Positions 9,131-20,245 of a stretch of DNA of 64,000 bases are shown here, piece by piece. The DNA lies in contig NZ_CDBW01000032.1 of NCBI RefSeq assembly GCF_000820145.1, forward strand, positions 124,001-188,000, read 5' to 3'. The stretch is from Aeromonas sobria (GTDB taxonomy: Bacteria; Pseudomonadota; Gammaproteobacteria; Enterobacterales; Aeromonadaceae). Every line of letters begins with the position of its first letter. The stretch's first letter is position 1. Made by a program: the position numbers and the translations under genes. The notes below the pieces were generated by a model. It was not told where the DNA came from, searched no databases, and worked only from the letters and a program-made list of their open reading frames with translations.

Positions 9131-9961
9131 ATGAAAGACAAGTTGAATTTGATTCAGATTCATGAACACTGGAAAAATTGGGCTGTTACTTATGGCACGG
9201 AACTACGAGCCACCACGAAAACAGGAACAGCAAAACTGATCGAGTTGGCTGAGTTAGCAAAAACCATATCATCTTTGAAAGGGTCGCTTCCTATTAATGC
9301 TAACATTTTGGAAATAGGTTGCGGTAATGGCCACAATCTTTTTTCTTTATATGAAGTCTTTCCAGAGTATAAATATGAGGGAGTAGATTTCATTGATGAG
9401 ATGATTTCATCTGCAGAGCAGCTTAGGCAGAGTAAACTAATCGAGAAAGAATCAATAAATTTTAGTGTTGGTAATGTTCTCAATTTGGAGTGTCTTAGTG
9501 AGCAATACGATTTGATTTTTACTGTCCGTTGCCTAATAAATTTAAATACGGACATTCTGCAAATGAATGCTATTGCTAACATCGCAGAAAAAATAAAATC
9601 AGGTGGATATATTTTAATGCTTGAAAATTCTACTGGCTCTTACTCAAGACAAAATTATTTACGAACTCTTGGTGGCCTTGAAAAAAGAGAACCGGCAGAA
9701 TTTAATCACTTTATGAATGAAGAGTTAGTTAATAATCAATTAAATTCATTAGGGTTCTTCAAAGTAAAAAGTAACTGTTTTTCAACATTGCATGATGTCG
9801 TGCTCTATGTCCTCCTGCCCATGATTAATGGTGGAAAAGTAGACTATGAAAATCCCATCGTTGAAGCTGCGGCAAAATTATCAAGTGCCTTAACTGAAAA
9901 TGGGGATGAGATGTTAGGTGATTATGGTCAAAATAGATTATATCTATATCGCAAGCAATAA
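9131..9961 (+). CDS. SAM-dependent methyltransferase
   Basis: 276-residue class I methyltransferase. Motif I ILEIGCGNGHNLFSLYEVFP (about residues 58-77) is followed by the acidic YEGVDFIDEMI and LIFTVRCLINL. AGGAGG lies 6-10 nt before ATG 9131, a strong ribosome site. It is divergent from the Nudix gene and followed after 20 nt by a phosphatase gene on the same strand. The substrate is unknown; context points to methylation of a flagellin sugar. Strongly AT-rich, suggesting recent acquisition. Confidence 0.75.
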   Translation: MKDKLNLIQIHEHWKNWAVTYGTELRATTKTGTAKLIELAELAKTISSLKGSLPINANILEIGCGNGHNLFSLYEVFPEYKYEGVDFIDEMISSAEQLRQSKLIEKESINFSVGNVLNLECLSEQYDLIFTVRCLINLNTDILQMNAIANIAEKIKSGGYILMLENSTGSYSRQNYLRTLGGLEKREPAEFNHFMNEELVNNQLNSLGFFKVKSNCFSTLHDVVLYVLLPMINGGKVDYENPIVEAAAKLSSALTENGDEMLGDYGQNRLYLYRKQ

Positions 9962-9981
9962 TATTTTGTCAAGGTAAATGC

Positions 9982-10623
9982 ATGAAAGGAATTTTTTTTG
10001 ATTTTGATGGGACACTGGTTCAAAGTCTGGAATCAATGTTTCATATATATTCTTTATTTTTATCTAGAAGAAATATACAGGCATCTACTGTTGAATTTGA
10101 AAAGCTAAATGGTCCTCCTTTAACCGAAGTTGTTCGTTGTTTAAAGGATTGGCATCATTTACCTGAAAGCAATCAATCATTGCTTGCTGAGTATAATCTT
10201 TTAATAGATGAGATGTACATTAATTCCCCCCCCAGTATAGGAATGGTCGAGCTGATTCATGAGGCTGTGAAACATTCATGTCGATTGGTTATCGTAACTT
10301 CCAATAAGAGAAGTAGGGTTGAGGCATGGTTAGATATTAATGATATGAAAGATACCTTTGATTTAATTGTCGATGGTGAAGATGTAAATATTGGGAAGCC
10401 TCATCCTGATCCATATCTGTTGGCATTGAAAAAATCTCGATTATATCCTCGCGATGTTGTTGCGGTGGAGGATTCTATCCAAGGTGCTACATCGTCCTTT
10501 CAAGCAGGTATTATGACCTATTTACTTACAGATGTGCCCAGTTGTCAACAGGAAAAAAAAGGCGATTTTAAATATGTATGCTCTTTAGTCGAGTTAAAGG
10601 TTTCATTATTTGGTGATTCGTGA
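9982..10623 (+). CDS. HAD-superfamily phosphatase (phosphoglycolate phosphatase-like)
   Basis: 213-residue haloacid dehalogenase-type hydrolase. Motif I GIFFDFDGTLVQS carries the nucleophilic Asp near residue 8. Motif II is LVIVTSNKRSR, and motifs III/IV are IGKPHPDPYLL ... VVAVEDSIQGA. A helical cap lies between motifs I and II. Such enzymes remove phosphate from small sugar phosphates. It follows the methyltransferase and lies within the nonulosonate cassette, so a sugar 1-phosphate or 9-phosphate is a reasonable guess but not shown by the sequence. Confidence 0.75.
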   Translation: MKGIFFDFDGTLVQSLESMFHIYSLFLSRRNIQASTVEFEKLNGPPLTEVVRCLKDWHHLPESNQSLLAEYNLLIDEMYINSPPSIGMVELIHEAVKHSCRLVIVTSNKRSRVEAWLDINDMKDTFDLIVDGEDVNIGKPHPDPYLLALKKSRLYPRDVVAVEDSIQGATSSFQAGIMTYLLTDVPSCQQEKKGDFKYVCSLVELKVSLFGDS

Positions 10624-10786
10624 TTCTGAGTGGCTAGATGTATGTAAAAGGTTCAATGGGTATTCTGAATATAAATGTTCGGAGTTACCCATGATACATA
10701 GAGTAGTTTTTAGAGGGAGCGTATATCATCTAAATATAGCGTCATATATTAAAATGACATACGCACTTATGGATTTTATTCGTGAT

Positions 10787-12079
10787 TCATCGTACTTTAA
10801 AAACAGGCTGAATAGGCTCACCGTCAAGATTTTCTTTTATTGTCAATTTACTATCATGTTCTATCAGTGCCGGTAATATTTCTGTATATATTTCCAATAT
10901 TTTCCTGATGTCCGCATCGGTATGAGAATAGTTGAGGTTATGACTTCCCAGCGTAAGGATTCCTCGTTTACATAACTCTTGCATCAGATAGCTTTTTAAT
11001 AGCCAGCTAGAGTGATTGTGGGAATCGGAGACTAACAGGAAACACCATGTAGGATGTCCAGCAGTTTTTATCCATTCTGGTGCTTTTATATCAGTAAGTA
11101 TGTTATTCAATCCATCAAGAAGGAGCTGTCCTCGTTCAGCTAAGCGAGCAGGTATATTGTAATAGCGCATTTTTTTGATGACGGCCTTGGCGGCAGCTAA
11201 TGCAATAACATCGCCACCAAAAGTACCAGAGAAAAAAATATCTTCCATGCGCTTCATATATTTTTTACGTCCGACCACCGCTGATATAGGGAATCCATTG
11301 GCCATGCCTTTGCCAAATGCTGCAAGGTCTGGCGTTACTCCGAATAGGGTCTGCGCTCCTCCAAGATGATTTCGAAAGCCGGTAATTGTTTCATCAAAGA
11401 TAAGCAGAGTTCCATGTGCATCACAGAGCTGGCGTAGGCCCGGCAGAAAATCGGGGGTTGGCCAAGCTACGTTCATTGGTTCCAGAATGACGGCCGCAAA
11501 CTCCCCCTGGTGGTTTTCCAGTAGATGTTGTAGTGAGGCGAGATCGTTGTAGTCAAATCTGTGGGTTAACTCTCTCACGCACTCGGGAACCCCCAGGTGG
11601 CGGGTAGTCGAGCCAATGTACCAATCTTGCCAGCCGTGGTAGCCACAAACGGCCACCCGCTCCCGCCCGGTGACGGCGCGGGAGAGCCGGATACAGGCGG
11701 AGGTCGCATCAGTCCCGTTTTTGCCAAAGCGAACCATCTCAGCACAAGGAATAAGCTCGATAAGCTGTTCGGCAACTTCTGTTTCCAATCGGTGAGGAAG
11801 AGAGAAGATTGAGCCCAGATTGAGCTGCTCCATGACCGCCGCATTCACATCCGGATCGCAATATCCAAGACTGATGGCCAGCAGGCCGCTGGCAAAATCG
11901 ATGTACTCATTTCCATCCACATCCCATACATTTGCCCCTTGTCCCCGTTCGATGAAGAGGGGGGCAGCTCCATAAGGGAAACAGAGTCGGCTTTTGGAGA
12001 AGGTCTGGGAGCCTAGAGGAATACTCTGCTCCGCACGGGCCGAGAGAATTAGTGATTGTTGATAACGCGAATTCATCAT
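10787..12079 (-). CDS. Class III aminotransferase, glutamate-1-semialdehyde aminomutase-like
   Basis: 430-residue PLP-dependent fold-type I enzyme related to HemL. Visible features include DVDGNEYIDFASGLLAISLG, the glycine-rich RFGKNGTDATSACIRLSRA, LIFDETITGFRN (PLP-ring Asp) and AFGKGMANGFPISAVVG (Schiff-base Lys). Probably not a tetrapyrrole enzyme: relatives in sugar-modification clusters aminate or isomerise sugar intermediates. Its ATG overlaps the stop of the SpsF-like gene (ATGA), so it is the promoter-distal gene of the pseB operon. Base composition changes inside the gene, GC-rich at its 5' part and AT-rich at its 3' part. Confidence 0.8.
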   Translation of the reverse strand: MMNSRYQQSLILSARAEQSIPLGSQTFSKSRLCFPYGAAPLFIERGQGANVWDVDGNEYIDFASGLLAISLGYCDPDVNAAVMEQLNLGSIFSLPHRLETEVAEQLIELIPCAEMVRFGKNGTDATSACIRLSRAVTGRERVAVCGYHGWQDWYIGSTTRHLGVPECVRELTHRFDYNDLASLQHLLENHQGEFAAVILEPMNVAWPTPDFLPGLRQLCDAHGTLLIFDETITGFRNHLGGAQTLFGVTPDLAAFGKGMANGFPISAVVGRKKYMKRMEDIFFSGTFGGDVIALAAAKAVIKKMRYYNIPARLAERGQLLLDGLNNILTDIKAPEWIKTAGHPTWCFLLVSDSHNHSSWLLKSYLMQELCKRGILTLGSHNLNYSHTDADIRKILEIYTEILPALIEHDSKLTIKENLDGEPIQPVFKVR

Positions 12080-12828
12080 TGTGTTTCCTTGGCAAGGGAA
12101 CGAGCCAGCCCTTCATTGCGCTGGTGTTGGGTATTGATAATTGCCAACTCCGGCTGTAGTGCCAGCAAGGCGAGGATATCGTCAGTGGTGAAGGCCGAGT
12201 TGGTAGGGTATAGAGCCTGATAAATGCGCTCTACCAATTCAAAATCGGCAGGCTCATCGACAGTCCAGCGCAGGTGTGCCAGTGAAGGCGTACGCTGCAG
12301 TTCGCCAATGGAAAATTGCTCGGAATGGCTGCGGACGTAATAGGTGACATGTTCTCGCTCGGTCTGCGTAGTTGCTTTTTCCTGCAAGGTTGCCAATGTT
12401 GCTCCGCTCATGATCTCGGCATCCAGCCCATCCGGGTAACTGGGGTTGCCGCAGTTGCTACTGTAGTCGAACTTGCCCGAGAGATGCAGGGCTATCAGCT
12501 CATCTATTACCATTGGGTCAGCCAGTGGGCAGTCACCTGTTAGACGTACCACATGGGTTGGACTGTAGGGTTGAGCTGCCAGATAGAAACGCAGCAGCAC
12601 ATCGTCAAGTGGGCCGCAGAAACAGGGGATACCCAGCTTTTCACACAATGCGGCAATGGCGCGATCTTCCGGTTGATCGCTGGTGGCAACCAGCAGCTTG
12701 TCCAGCAGCTTGCTCTGCTGCAGCCGTTCAATCTGCCTTGCCAGCATGGGTTCGCCCAGCAGCTCTTTCAATACCTTGTTGGGCAGACGGGTAGAGCCGG
12801 TTCTTGCCTGCAGAATGCCTAGGATCAT
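12076..12828 (-). CDS. SpsF-like cytidylyltransferase (nucleotidyltransferase)
   Basis: 250-residue GT-A-fold nucleotidyltransferase of the SpsF/cytidylyltransferase group. The N-terminus MILGILQARTGSTRLPNKVL carries the nucleotide-binding signature; HVVRLTGDCPLADPMVIDEL holds the metal-binding Asp. Start 12828 is chosen over upstream codons because it begins exactly at the family's first beta strand and overlaps the preceding stop as ATGA. It may be the CMP-sugar synthetase of this locus, standing in for PseF (which begins with an ARGGSKR-type motif not seen here). Substrate unproven. Confidence 0.75.
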   Translation of the reverse strand: MILGILQARTGSTRLPNKVLKELLGEPMLARQIERLQQSKLLDKLLVATSDQPEDRAIAALCEKLGIPCFCGPLDDVLLRFYLAAQPYSPTHVVRLTGDCPLADPMVIDELIALHLSGKFDYSSNCGNPSYPDGLDAEIMSGATLATLQEKATTQTEREHVTYYVRSHSEQFSIGELQRTPSLAHLRWTVDEPADFELVERIYQALYPTNSAFTTDDILALLALQPELAIINTQHQRNEGLARSLAKETQ

Positions 12829-13660
12829 TGTGTTCTCCAGAGGCCGGGGTTGATAAGGCCCTGCTCCATAGAAGCAAGCGGGGCAATTTCGGTCTCGTTG
12901 CATTCATGTAGCGCTTGACTGGCCGCAACGATAGCGGCCAATTCTTGCTCATGGCAGACACCGATGACGAAGCGGCTTACCTGTGGCAGGGCAGTTATGA
13001 TTGAGAGTGCTCTGCCAAGCGGGACGAGCGAAGGGTGCCAGTTATCAAATCGTTCCAGTTGGGCTGCAAAGCGGTGAAAATAGTCTGGGCGCTGCGCCGG
13101 CTCCATCAGCAGGAGTCCCTGCAAAAAAAGCGACCGTACATGGATCTCACATCCCATCTCTACCAGCTGGTCGAGCCATCCGGTGCGCAGAAAGCGCTGA
13201 TCGAGCAGGTTGGCAGGCAATTGCACCAATTCAAGGGGGTAGCCAGCTGCGATCCAGGCACCGAGCTCCTCTGGGGAGTAAACGGAGACACCCAGCTTAC
13301 CGACAGTACCCTGATGCTGCAGTTCAGTGAGCAACTCGAACAGGGCAGGAGAGGCATCCTGACTGCGGTGGAGCAGCAAGCCATCGAGCCGTTTGCGCCC
13401 CAGCAGCCGCATACTGTTGTTGACTGCATTGTGAACATCAGCCAACGGGAGTCCTGGCGCGAGCTTGTCGATCAGCGTGAAGTCGGTGGTATCTCTTGTC
13501 CCCAGCTTCTGCTCGGCATTGCCATAGGCTTGTGCCGTATCGAGGGTATCGATACCTGCATGACGGGCTAGCGCAATGATTGCATCGAGTTCCCTATCGC
13601 TGACTTGCCCGTCCCGGTTACTTACCCCGTAATTGAGGCCGAATTGCACTGTGCCGAGAG

Positions 13661-13670
<10 letters not shown>
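12825..13670 (-). CDS. Aldo/keto reductase
   Basis: 281-residue NADPH-dependent TIM-barrel oxidoreductase. The start MRLALGTVQFGLNYGVSN is the first strand of the barrel and overlaps the end of pseC by 10 nt; upstream in-frame codons lie inside pseC and are rejected. The catalytic Asp-Tyr pair is in GIDTLDTAQAYGNAE; LDGLLLHRSQD and GKLGVSVYSPEEL are typical of the family. It is translationally coupled to pseC and the SpsF-like gene, so its substrate is probably a keto-sugar of the same pathway. Genes of this type recur in flagellin and capsule sugar clusters, but a specific reaction is not established. Confidence 0.8.
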
Positions 13671-15909
<2,239 letters not shown>

Positions 15910-16743
15910 CTACTTGCTGTCGCGTTGGGCAATGGCTCGGCATACCTGCTCCACCGCATTGAGGGCTCTCGGGGTGAAGCGGTGCAGCTCATCCGAGTTG
16001 ATCAAGTCGAGTCGCTGATGTTGCACAGCGTCCAGATTGGGCCACTTCTGCCAGTGACTCAGGGCGTCAGGATCTTGACTCCCCGCCAGGATCAGCGAGG
16101 GGTTGGCTCTGATCACCTGTTCCATGTCCACTTGAGGGTAGGGGGTCTTGGCATTCGCCATGATGTTGATCCCCCCGCAGAGCTCGATGGCTTGAGCAGG
16201 CCAGGCATTGCCACTGACGCTGGTGAGCGGCGGATACCAAAGCTGGTAGAACACCTTGACGCCGGTTGGCTGGCCATAGCGCTGTTGCAGGTCATGCAGG
16301 CGCGCCAGATAGCGATCGGCGGCTTCGTTGGCACTCTTTTCAACCCCCAGCAATTTGCCCAGTGCCCTCATCTCGGTGGCCAGCGAGGCAAAATCGGTGG
16401 GCTCCGAGTAAAAAACCGGGATACCCAGCTGTTCTAGCGGTGCCAGCATTCGGGATTGGGCCGAGCGCCAGCCCAGGATCAGGTCCGGTTTTTGTGCCAG
16501 CAGGGCCTCGACATTGATGCTGCGATAATTGGCCACCTTGGGCTTGGTTTTCACTTCGGCGGGATAGTCGGAGGCATCGTCGATAGCCACCAGTTTGTCA
16601 CCGGCACCGATGTCATAAAGCAGCTCGGTCAGGTGGGGAACTACGCTCACCACCCGGATCGGAGTGGCGGCCAGCAGCGCAGCGGGCAACCAGGCAAGCA
16701 GTACGCAGGGTAGCCAGACAGGCAATCGCAACCATCTAACCAT
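15910..16743 (-). CDS. btuF: Vitamin B12 ABC transporter periplasmic binding protein BtuF
   Basis: 277-residue periplasmic binding protein of the BtuF/FhuD type, delivering cobalamin to BtuCD. A hydrophobic signal peptide covers about residues 1-25 (cleavage near LLAATP). The mature protein has two lobes joined by a long helix; VSVVPHLTELLYDIGAGDKLVA and LLAQKPDLILGW are characteristic, and aromatic residues for corrin binding occur in FYQLWYPPLTSVSG. It overlaps the end of cbiB by 8 nt, so uptake and salvage are cotranscribed. BtuC and BtuD are not in the window. Confidence 0.88.
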   Translation of the reverse strand: MVRWLRLPVWLPCVLLAWLPAALLAATPIRVVSVVPHLTELLYDIGAGDKLVAIDDASDYPAEVKTKPKVANYRSINVEALLAQKPDLILGWRSAQSRMLAPLEQLGIPVFYSEPTDFASLATEMRALGKLLGVEKSANEAADRYLARLHDLQQRYGQPTGVKVFYQLWYPPLTSVSGNAWPAQAIELCGGINIMANAKTPYPQVDMEQVIRANPSLILAGSQDPDALSHWQKWPNLDAVQHQRLDLINSDELHRFTPRALNAVEQVCRAIAQRDSK

Positions 16744-17698
16744 GAAATAATCCCGCCACCGTGATAACCAGCGCCAGCATCAACCAGCCCCAGCCCATTC
16801 CTTGCAAAATATTGAGTACCTTGCGCGGAGACTCGCAATCGGGGTCATTACCGCTGCCAAGTACCGGCCAGCGTTGCAAGGTTCCCTGATAGTAGCGAGG
16901 ACCGCCAAGGCGGATCCGGCACTTGTCAGCAAGTAGTGTCAACAGCATCCCCATGGCGGGGTAGGGCCAGAGCGCCCCACTTCGCAGCAACTGTGCTGCC
17001 TGTTTGAGGCGGCTTGCCAGCAGTGGCAGCCCCAGCAGCAGGATGGTGGGAGCATTGAGCCCCTGATAGAGGGCGCTGGCGGCACGGCCAAAATAGCCAA
17101 ACGCGGGATCCTTCATGCTCCAGCTCTGGTTCATCAGCTGGGTCAGCCGCCAGAGCAGGGCGCCTTGTACCCCCGCGAGGGCGTACCCCAGCAGCGGGCC
17201 CGCCCATTGGCCCACCAGACGCAGGGCGCAGCTCTCCGTCACCGCTTTGGCAATGCCCATGGCAGAAAGTTTGCCGGTGTCACGTTTGAGCCAGGGCGTC
17301 GCCTGCAATCTCGCTAGCGGTAGGGTTTCCTGCGTGGCGAGCGAGCGGGTGGCATGGGCAAGTTCGCGCAGCGGACGGGATTCGATTATCAAGAGCAGGA
17401 ACAGCAGGTCAAACAGCGGCTCGCTCAGGGCAAGATTGCGCAACGACCAGAGCCCGGCTGCGCAGGGAACCCAGACCACCAGCATCGCCAGCATGCCTGC
17501 TTGCAGTTGCTGGCGCGGCGTACCATCGGCTCTGTGCACCTTGTGACCCAGTCGGGTCAGCAGGGGCGTAATGGCCGAGAGCCGCAGATGGGATGGCCAC
17601 GGGATCACCGCCTCCAGCAGGGCTGCCCCCACCAGAATGGCCGCCGTCGTCGAGAGGAGGGCATCGGCCATCAGTTTGAGCGAGCCGGTTTCGATCAC
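16736..17698 (-). CDS. cbiB: Adenosylcobinamide-phosphate synthase family protein CbiB/CobD
   Basis: 320-residue integral membrane protein of the CbiB/CobD family, which joins aminopropanol phosphate to adenosylcobyric acid, or acts in corrinoid salvage, at the inner membrane. Several hydrophobic segments are evident (about residues 10-30, 70-90, 200-225, 245-265, 300-318). The C-terminal part [17 protein letters not shown] is typical. Overlaps mtnN by 4 nt and btuF by 8 nt. No other cobalamin-synthesis gene is nearby, so a salvage role is likelier than full synthesis. Confidence 0.8.
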   Translation of the reverse strand: MIETGSLKLMADALLSTTAAILVGAALLEAVIPWPSHLRLSAITPLLTRLGHKVHRADGTPRQQLQAGMLAMLVVWVPCAAGLWSLRNLALSEPLFDLLFLLLIIESRPLRELAHATRSLATQETLPLARLQATPWLKRDTGKLSAMGIAKAVTESCALRLVGQWAGPLLGYALAGVQGALLWRLTQLMNQSWSMKDPAFGYFGRAASALYQGLNAPTILLLGLPLLASRLKQAAQLLRSGALWPYPAMGMLLTLLADKCRIRLGGPRYYQGTLQRWPVLGSGNDPDCESPRKVLNILQGMGWGWLMLALVITVAGLFHG

Positions 17699-18387
17699 AG
17701 CTTGCCGAGCATCTTGATGATCATTTCGGCGGAGTGTTTGCCCGCTACTTCGATAAAGGCGTCGAAGGATTCAACCTGTTCCTTGCCAGCGATATCGGAC
17801 ATGGCGCGCACTACCAGATAGGGCACCTTGAACATGTGGCACACTTGACCGATGGCGGCACCTTCCATCTCGACCGCCAGCATCTGCGGGAAGTCGGCGC
17901 GAGCCTTGGCGATGGCGTCCGGTTTGCACATGAACTGATCACCGGTGCAGATAAGGCCAACCTTGGTCTGATGCTTGCCCTGTTCGGCAATGCAATCCTG
18001 GGCGACCGCGATGAGCTTTTCGTCGCAGGGGAAGGCGGCAGGCTGCTGCGCCATCTGGCCCATCTCGTAACCAAAGGCTGTCACGTCGACATCGTGGAAG
18101 CGCATCTCGCTGGCAATCACTACATCACCGATATGCAGATCCTGGGCGAAGCCGCCCGCAGAGCCGGTATTGATGACGCAGTCAGGGGCGAATTTCTCCA
18201 GCAGTAGGCTGGTGGCCACGCTGGCAGCGACTTTACCGATGCCGGAGCGGGTGAGGATCACCTCTTTGCCTGCCAGCATCCCTTGATAGAACTCACAGCC
18301 GCCCAGTTGCAGGGTGGTGGGGTTGCTCATCTGGCTGCGCAGCAGGGCTACTTCTTGCTCCATGGCGCCGATAATACCTACTTTCAT
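17695..18387 (-). CDS. mtnN: 5'-Methylthioadenosine/S-adenosylhomocysteine nucleosidase
   Basis: 230-residue nucleosidase that hydrolyses MTA, SAH and 5'-deoxyadenosine to adenine plus the thioribose/ribose product. The catalytic Glu residues are in [13 protein letters not shown] (E12) and [12 protein letters not shown], and the catalytic Asp is in [10 protein letters not shown]. Length and motifs are as in E. coli. First gene of mtnN-cbiB-btuF; the link to B12 genes may reflect disposal of 5'-deoxyadenosine and SAH made by cobalamin-dependent methylation, though this is interpretation. Confidence 0.93.
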   Translation of the reverse strand: MKVGIIGAMEQEVALLRSQMSNPTTLQLGGCEFYQGMLAGKEVILTRSGIGKVAASVATSLLLEKFAPDCVINTGSAGGFAQDLHIGDVVIASEMRFHDVDVTAFGYEMGQMAQQPAAFPCDEKLIAVAQDCIAEQGKHQTKVGLICTGDQFMCKPDAIAKARADFPQMLAVEMEGAAIGQVCHMFKVPYLVVRAMSDIAGKEQVESFDAFIEVAGKHSAEMIIKMLGKL

Positions 18388-18570
18388 TGCTGACCTCGTC
18401 TTGCTAGCCGTGTGGCTGAGTTTAAGTTGCTGTAGATCATAACAAAAGATGGCGTCTGCGCCGAGAGGTACACGCGAAAGCGAAGGATGGTGAGAGCGAT
18501 CACCAAAGGGGTGTATAGAGAGACAGGATGGGGGGAGTTGATGATTAAAGTAACTTCACCAGGCAGATAC

Positions 18571-18600
18571 AAAAAAACCGGCTTGCGCCGGTTTTTTTGG
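18571..18600 (-). terminator. Terminator downstream of suhB
   Basis: AAAAAAACCGGC / GCCGGTTTTTTT hairpin with a TTGC loop, 18 nt after the suhB stop on the minus strand. The A and T flanks make it potentially bidirectional. Confidence 0.8.
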
Positions 18601-18617
18601 TTGCTGAGCAAACTGGC

Positions 18618-19421
18618 TTATTTAGCCAGAGACTCCGGCAGTTCGTCACGAATTTTGGCGAGCATCTCTTTCAGTACGCGCGGGTTAGCTACGACAGTGT
18701 TACCTGAGTTCTCGTAGTTATGACCACCCACGAAATCGGTCATGATGGCACCGGCTTCTTTGGCCAGCAGCTCACCAGCGGCAGTTTCCCAAGGCTTGAG
18801 GCCGATTTCCCAGAAACCGTCGATGCGACCGGCGGCAACGTAGGCCAGATCCAGCGCGACAGAACCAGAGCGGCGAATGTCAGCACACTCGATAAACATG
18901 CTCTGGAACATTTTCAGGTAGGGGGCAATGTGGTGCTTCTGCTTATATGGGAAACCAGTTGCCAGTACGGTACCAGCCATCTCACGGGCTTTGCCAACAC
19001 GGATGCGGTAGCCGTTCAGCTGTGCGCCGTTACCACGGGTAGAGGTAAACAGCTCATCACGGATGGGATCATAAACGACAGCTTGTTCAGTTTTGCCTTT
19101 CACGCGCAAGGCGATGGAAACAGCAAAGTGTGGAATGCCTTTAACAAGGTTGGTCGTGCCATCCAGTGGGTCAATGATCCATTGGTAGTCCGGATTGGTA
19201 CCGGCAATCTCACCAGACTCTTCAGCAATAATGCTGTGCTCAGGGTAAGATTTTTTGATGGTATGAATGATGGCCGCTTCGGCTTCACGGTCAACGTTGG
19301 TCACGAAGTCATTGCTGCCTTTTTGGATAGCCTCAATGTTCTCGGGCTGGGAGAAGGCTTTTACTACAACTTGACCGGCGTTGCGCGCAGCGCGCACGGC
19401 GATATTCAGCATCGGATGCAT
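18618..19421 (-). CDS. suhB: Inositol-1-monophosphatase SuhB
   Basis: 267-residue Mg2+-dependent phosphatase. Known SuhB proteins hydrolyse inositol-1-phosphate and also bind the NusA/RNA polymerase antitermination complex on rRNA operons. Metal motifs are visible: EESGE near residue 67, IIDPLDGTTNLVKG near 82-95, and WETAAGELLAKEAG near 212. The MHPMLNIAVRAAR start is typical. Monocistronic, with its own terminator. Confidence 0.93.
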   Translation of the reverse strand: MHPMLNIAVRAARNAGQVVVKAFSQPENIEAIQKGSNDFVTNVDREAEAAIIHTIKKSYPEHSIIAEESGEIAGTNPDYQWIIDPLDGTTNLVKGIPHFAVSIALRVKGKTEQAVVYDPIRDELFTSTRGNGAQLNGYRIRVGKAREMAGTVLATGFPYKQKHHIAPYLKMFQSMFIECADIRRSGSVALDLAYVAAGRIDGFWEIGLKPWETAAGELLAKEAGAIMTDFVGGHNYENSGNTVVANPRVLKEMLAKIRDELPESLAK

Positions 19422-19620
19422 AGGTTCACCACTGGATGTTAAAGAACGGGGGATAAAAGGACGGCATATGATACCAGTATTTTTATCGATGGCAACTGTA
19501 ATCCCCCTACGACCAATTGATTACCACTGCCAGATGTGACGGCTCCAATATAGACCAGATCTGCGCTAGTCTTATCCCAGCAGCCGGATACAGGCTGTCA
19601 TGAGCATAGGGATATGAGCC

Positions 19621-20076
19621 ATGAATTTGTCATTAGTGAGTCAGAACATGTCAGCGGCCAGTGAGGGACTGTTGGCCATCTTGCGGTCATCACCCGAGTA
19701 TGGTGATCACTTTGCCCACATTACAGTGACCCCCCTTGCCCAGTGGCAACCGGCCAAGACGGAGGCGGCGATCCTGCTGATCGACGGAGCTGATCCCTGG
19801 CAGGATACCGGATTTACCCGGGGAGAGGACGAGACGATCGGCTTGCCGGTCTTGCCGCTGCTGATCCGCAAGGGAGACAAGGAGCTGACGGTCTGCGGGC
19901 CGGATGTGCGTGACCCCCGTTTCTATTTTGTCTCAAACGGCATCGTGCTGGATGAGTCAGAGCTGGCCGAGCCTGCCTGCAGCCGGGTGTTGCTGCGCAA
20001 GCTGGAGTCCTACTTCCCGCTGCTTTCCCGCCTGATCATGCTGCGCCAGCGCAAGCCGGTCGCCTTGCTCAACTAG
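19621..20076 (+). CDS. Uncharacterised 151-residue cytoplasmic protein
   Basis: I do not recognise this protein. It has no signal peptide or membrane segment. It starts MNLSLVSQNMSAASEGLLA, has an acidic middle (DGADPWQDTGFTRGEDE) and a basic C-terminus (LRKLESYFPLLSRLIMLRQRKP). Codon use is GC-rich like the core genes, the start follows a GGGATATGAGCC leader, and a strong terminator follows, so it is probably expressed. Divergent from suhB with a 199-nt gap. Confidence 0.65.
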   Translation: MNLSLVSQNMSAASEGLLAILRSSPEYGDHFAHITVTPLAQWQPAKTEAAILLIDGADPWQDTGFTRGEDETIGLPVLPLLIRKGDKELTVCGPDVRDPRFYFVSNGIVLDESELAEPACSRVLLRKLESYFPLLSRLIMLRQRKPVALLN

Positions 20077-20100
20077 CATTTACCATTGCCAGAGCGTACA

Positions 20101-20147
20101 AGCGGCGCACCGCATGCCTTTTTTGGCCAGCGGTGCGCCGCTTTTTA
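20101..20147 (+). terminator. Terminator after the 151-residue protein gene
   Basis: Perfect 13-bp inverted repeat: AGCGGCGCACCGC (20101-20113) and GCGGTGCGCCGCT (20130-20142), followed by TTTTT. The loop of 16 nt is long and itself T-rich. Confidence 0.8.
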
Positions 20148-20245
20148 ATGGTCTGGAGCCGGTCACTTGTTGCAAGATGAGGCGGCTATGGTGTTGCACC
20201 CTGTTAACACTGTGCAATCAGGCTATGACCAACAAGGAGTGAATC

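Noticed and set aside
10610..10876. 88-codon open frame overlapping the HAD gene end
   Set aside because: Starts inside the HAD gene, runs antisense into the aminotransferase gene, and has no ribosome site or recognisable motif.
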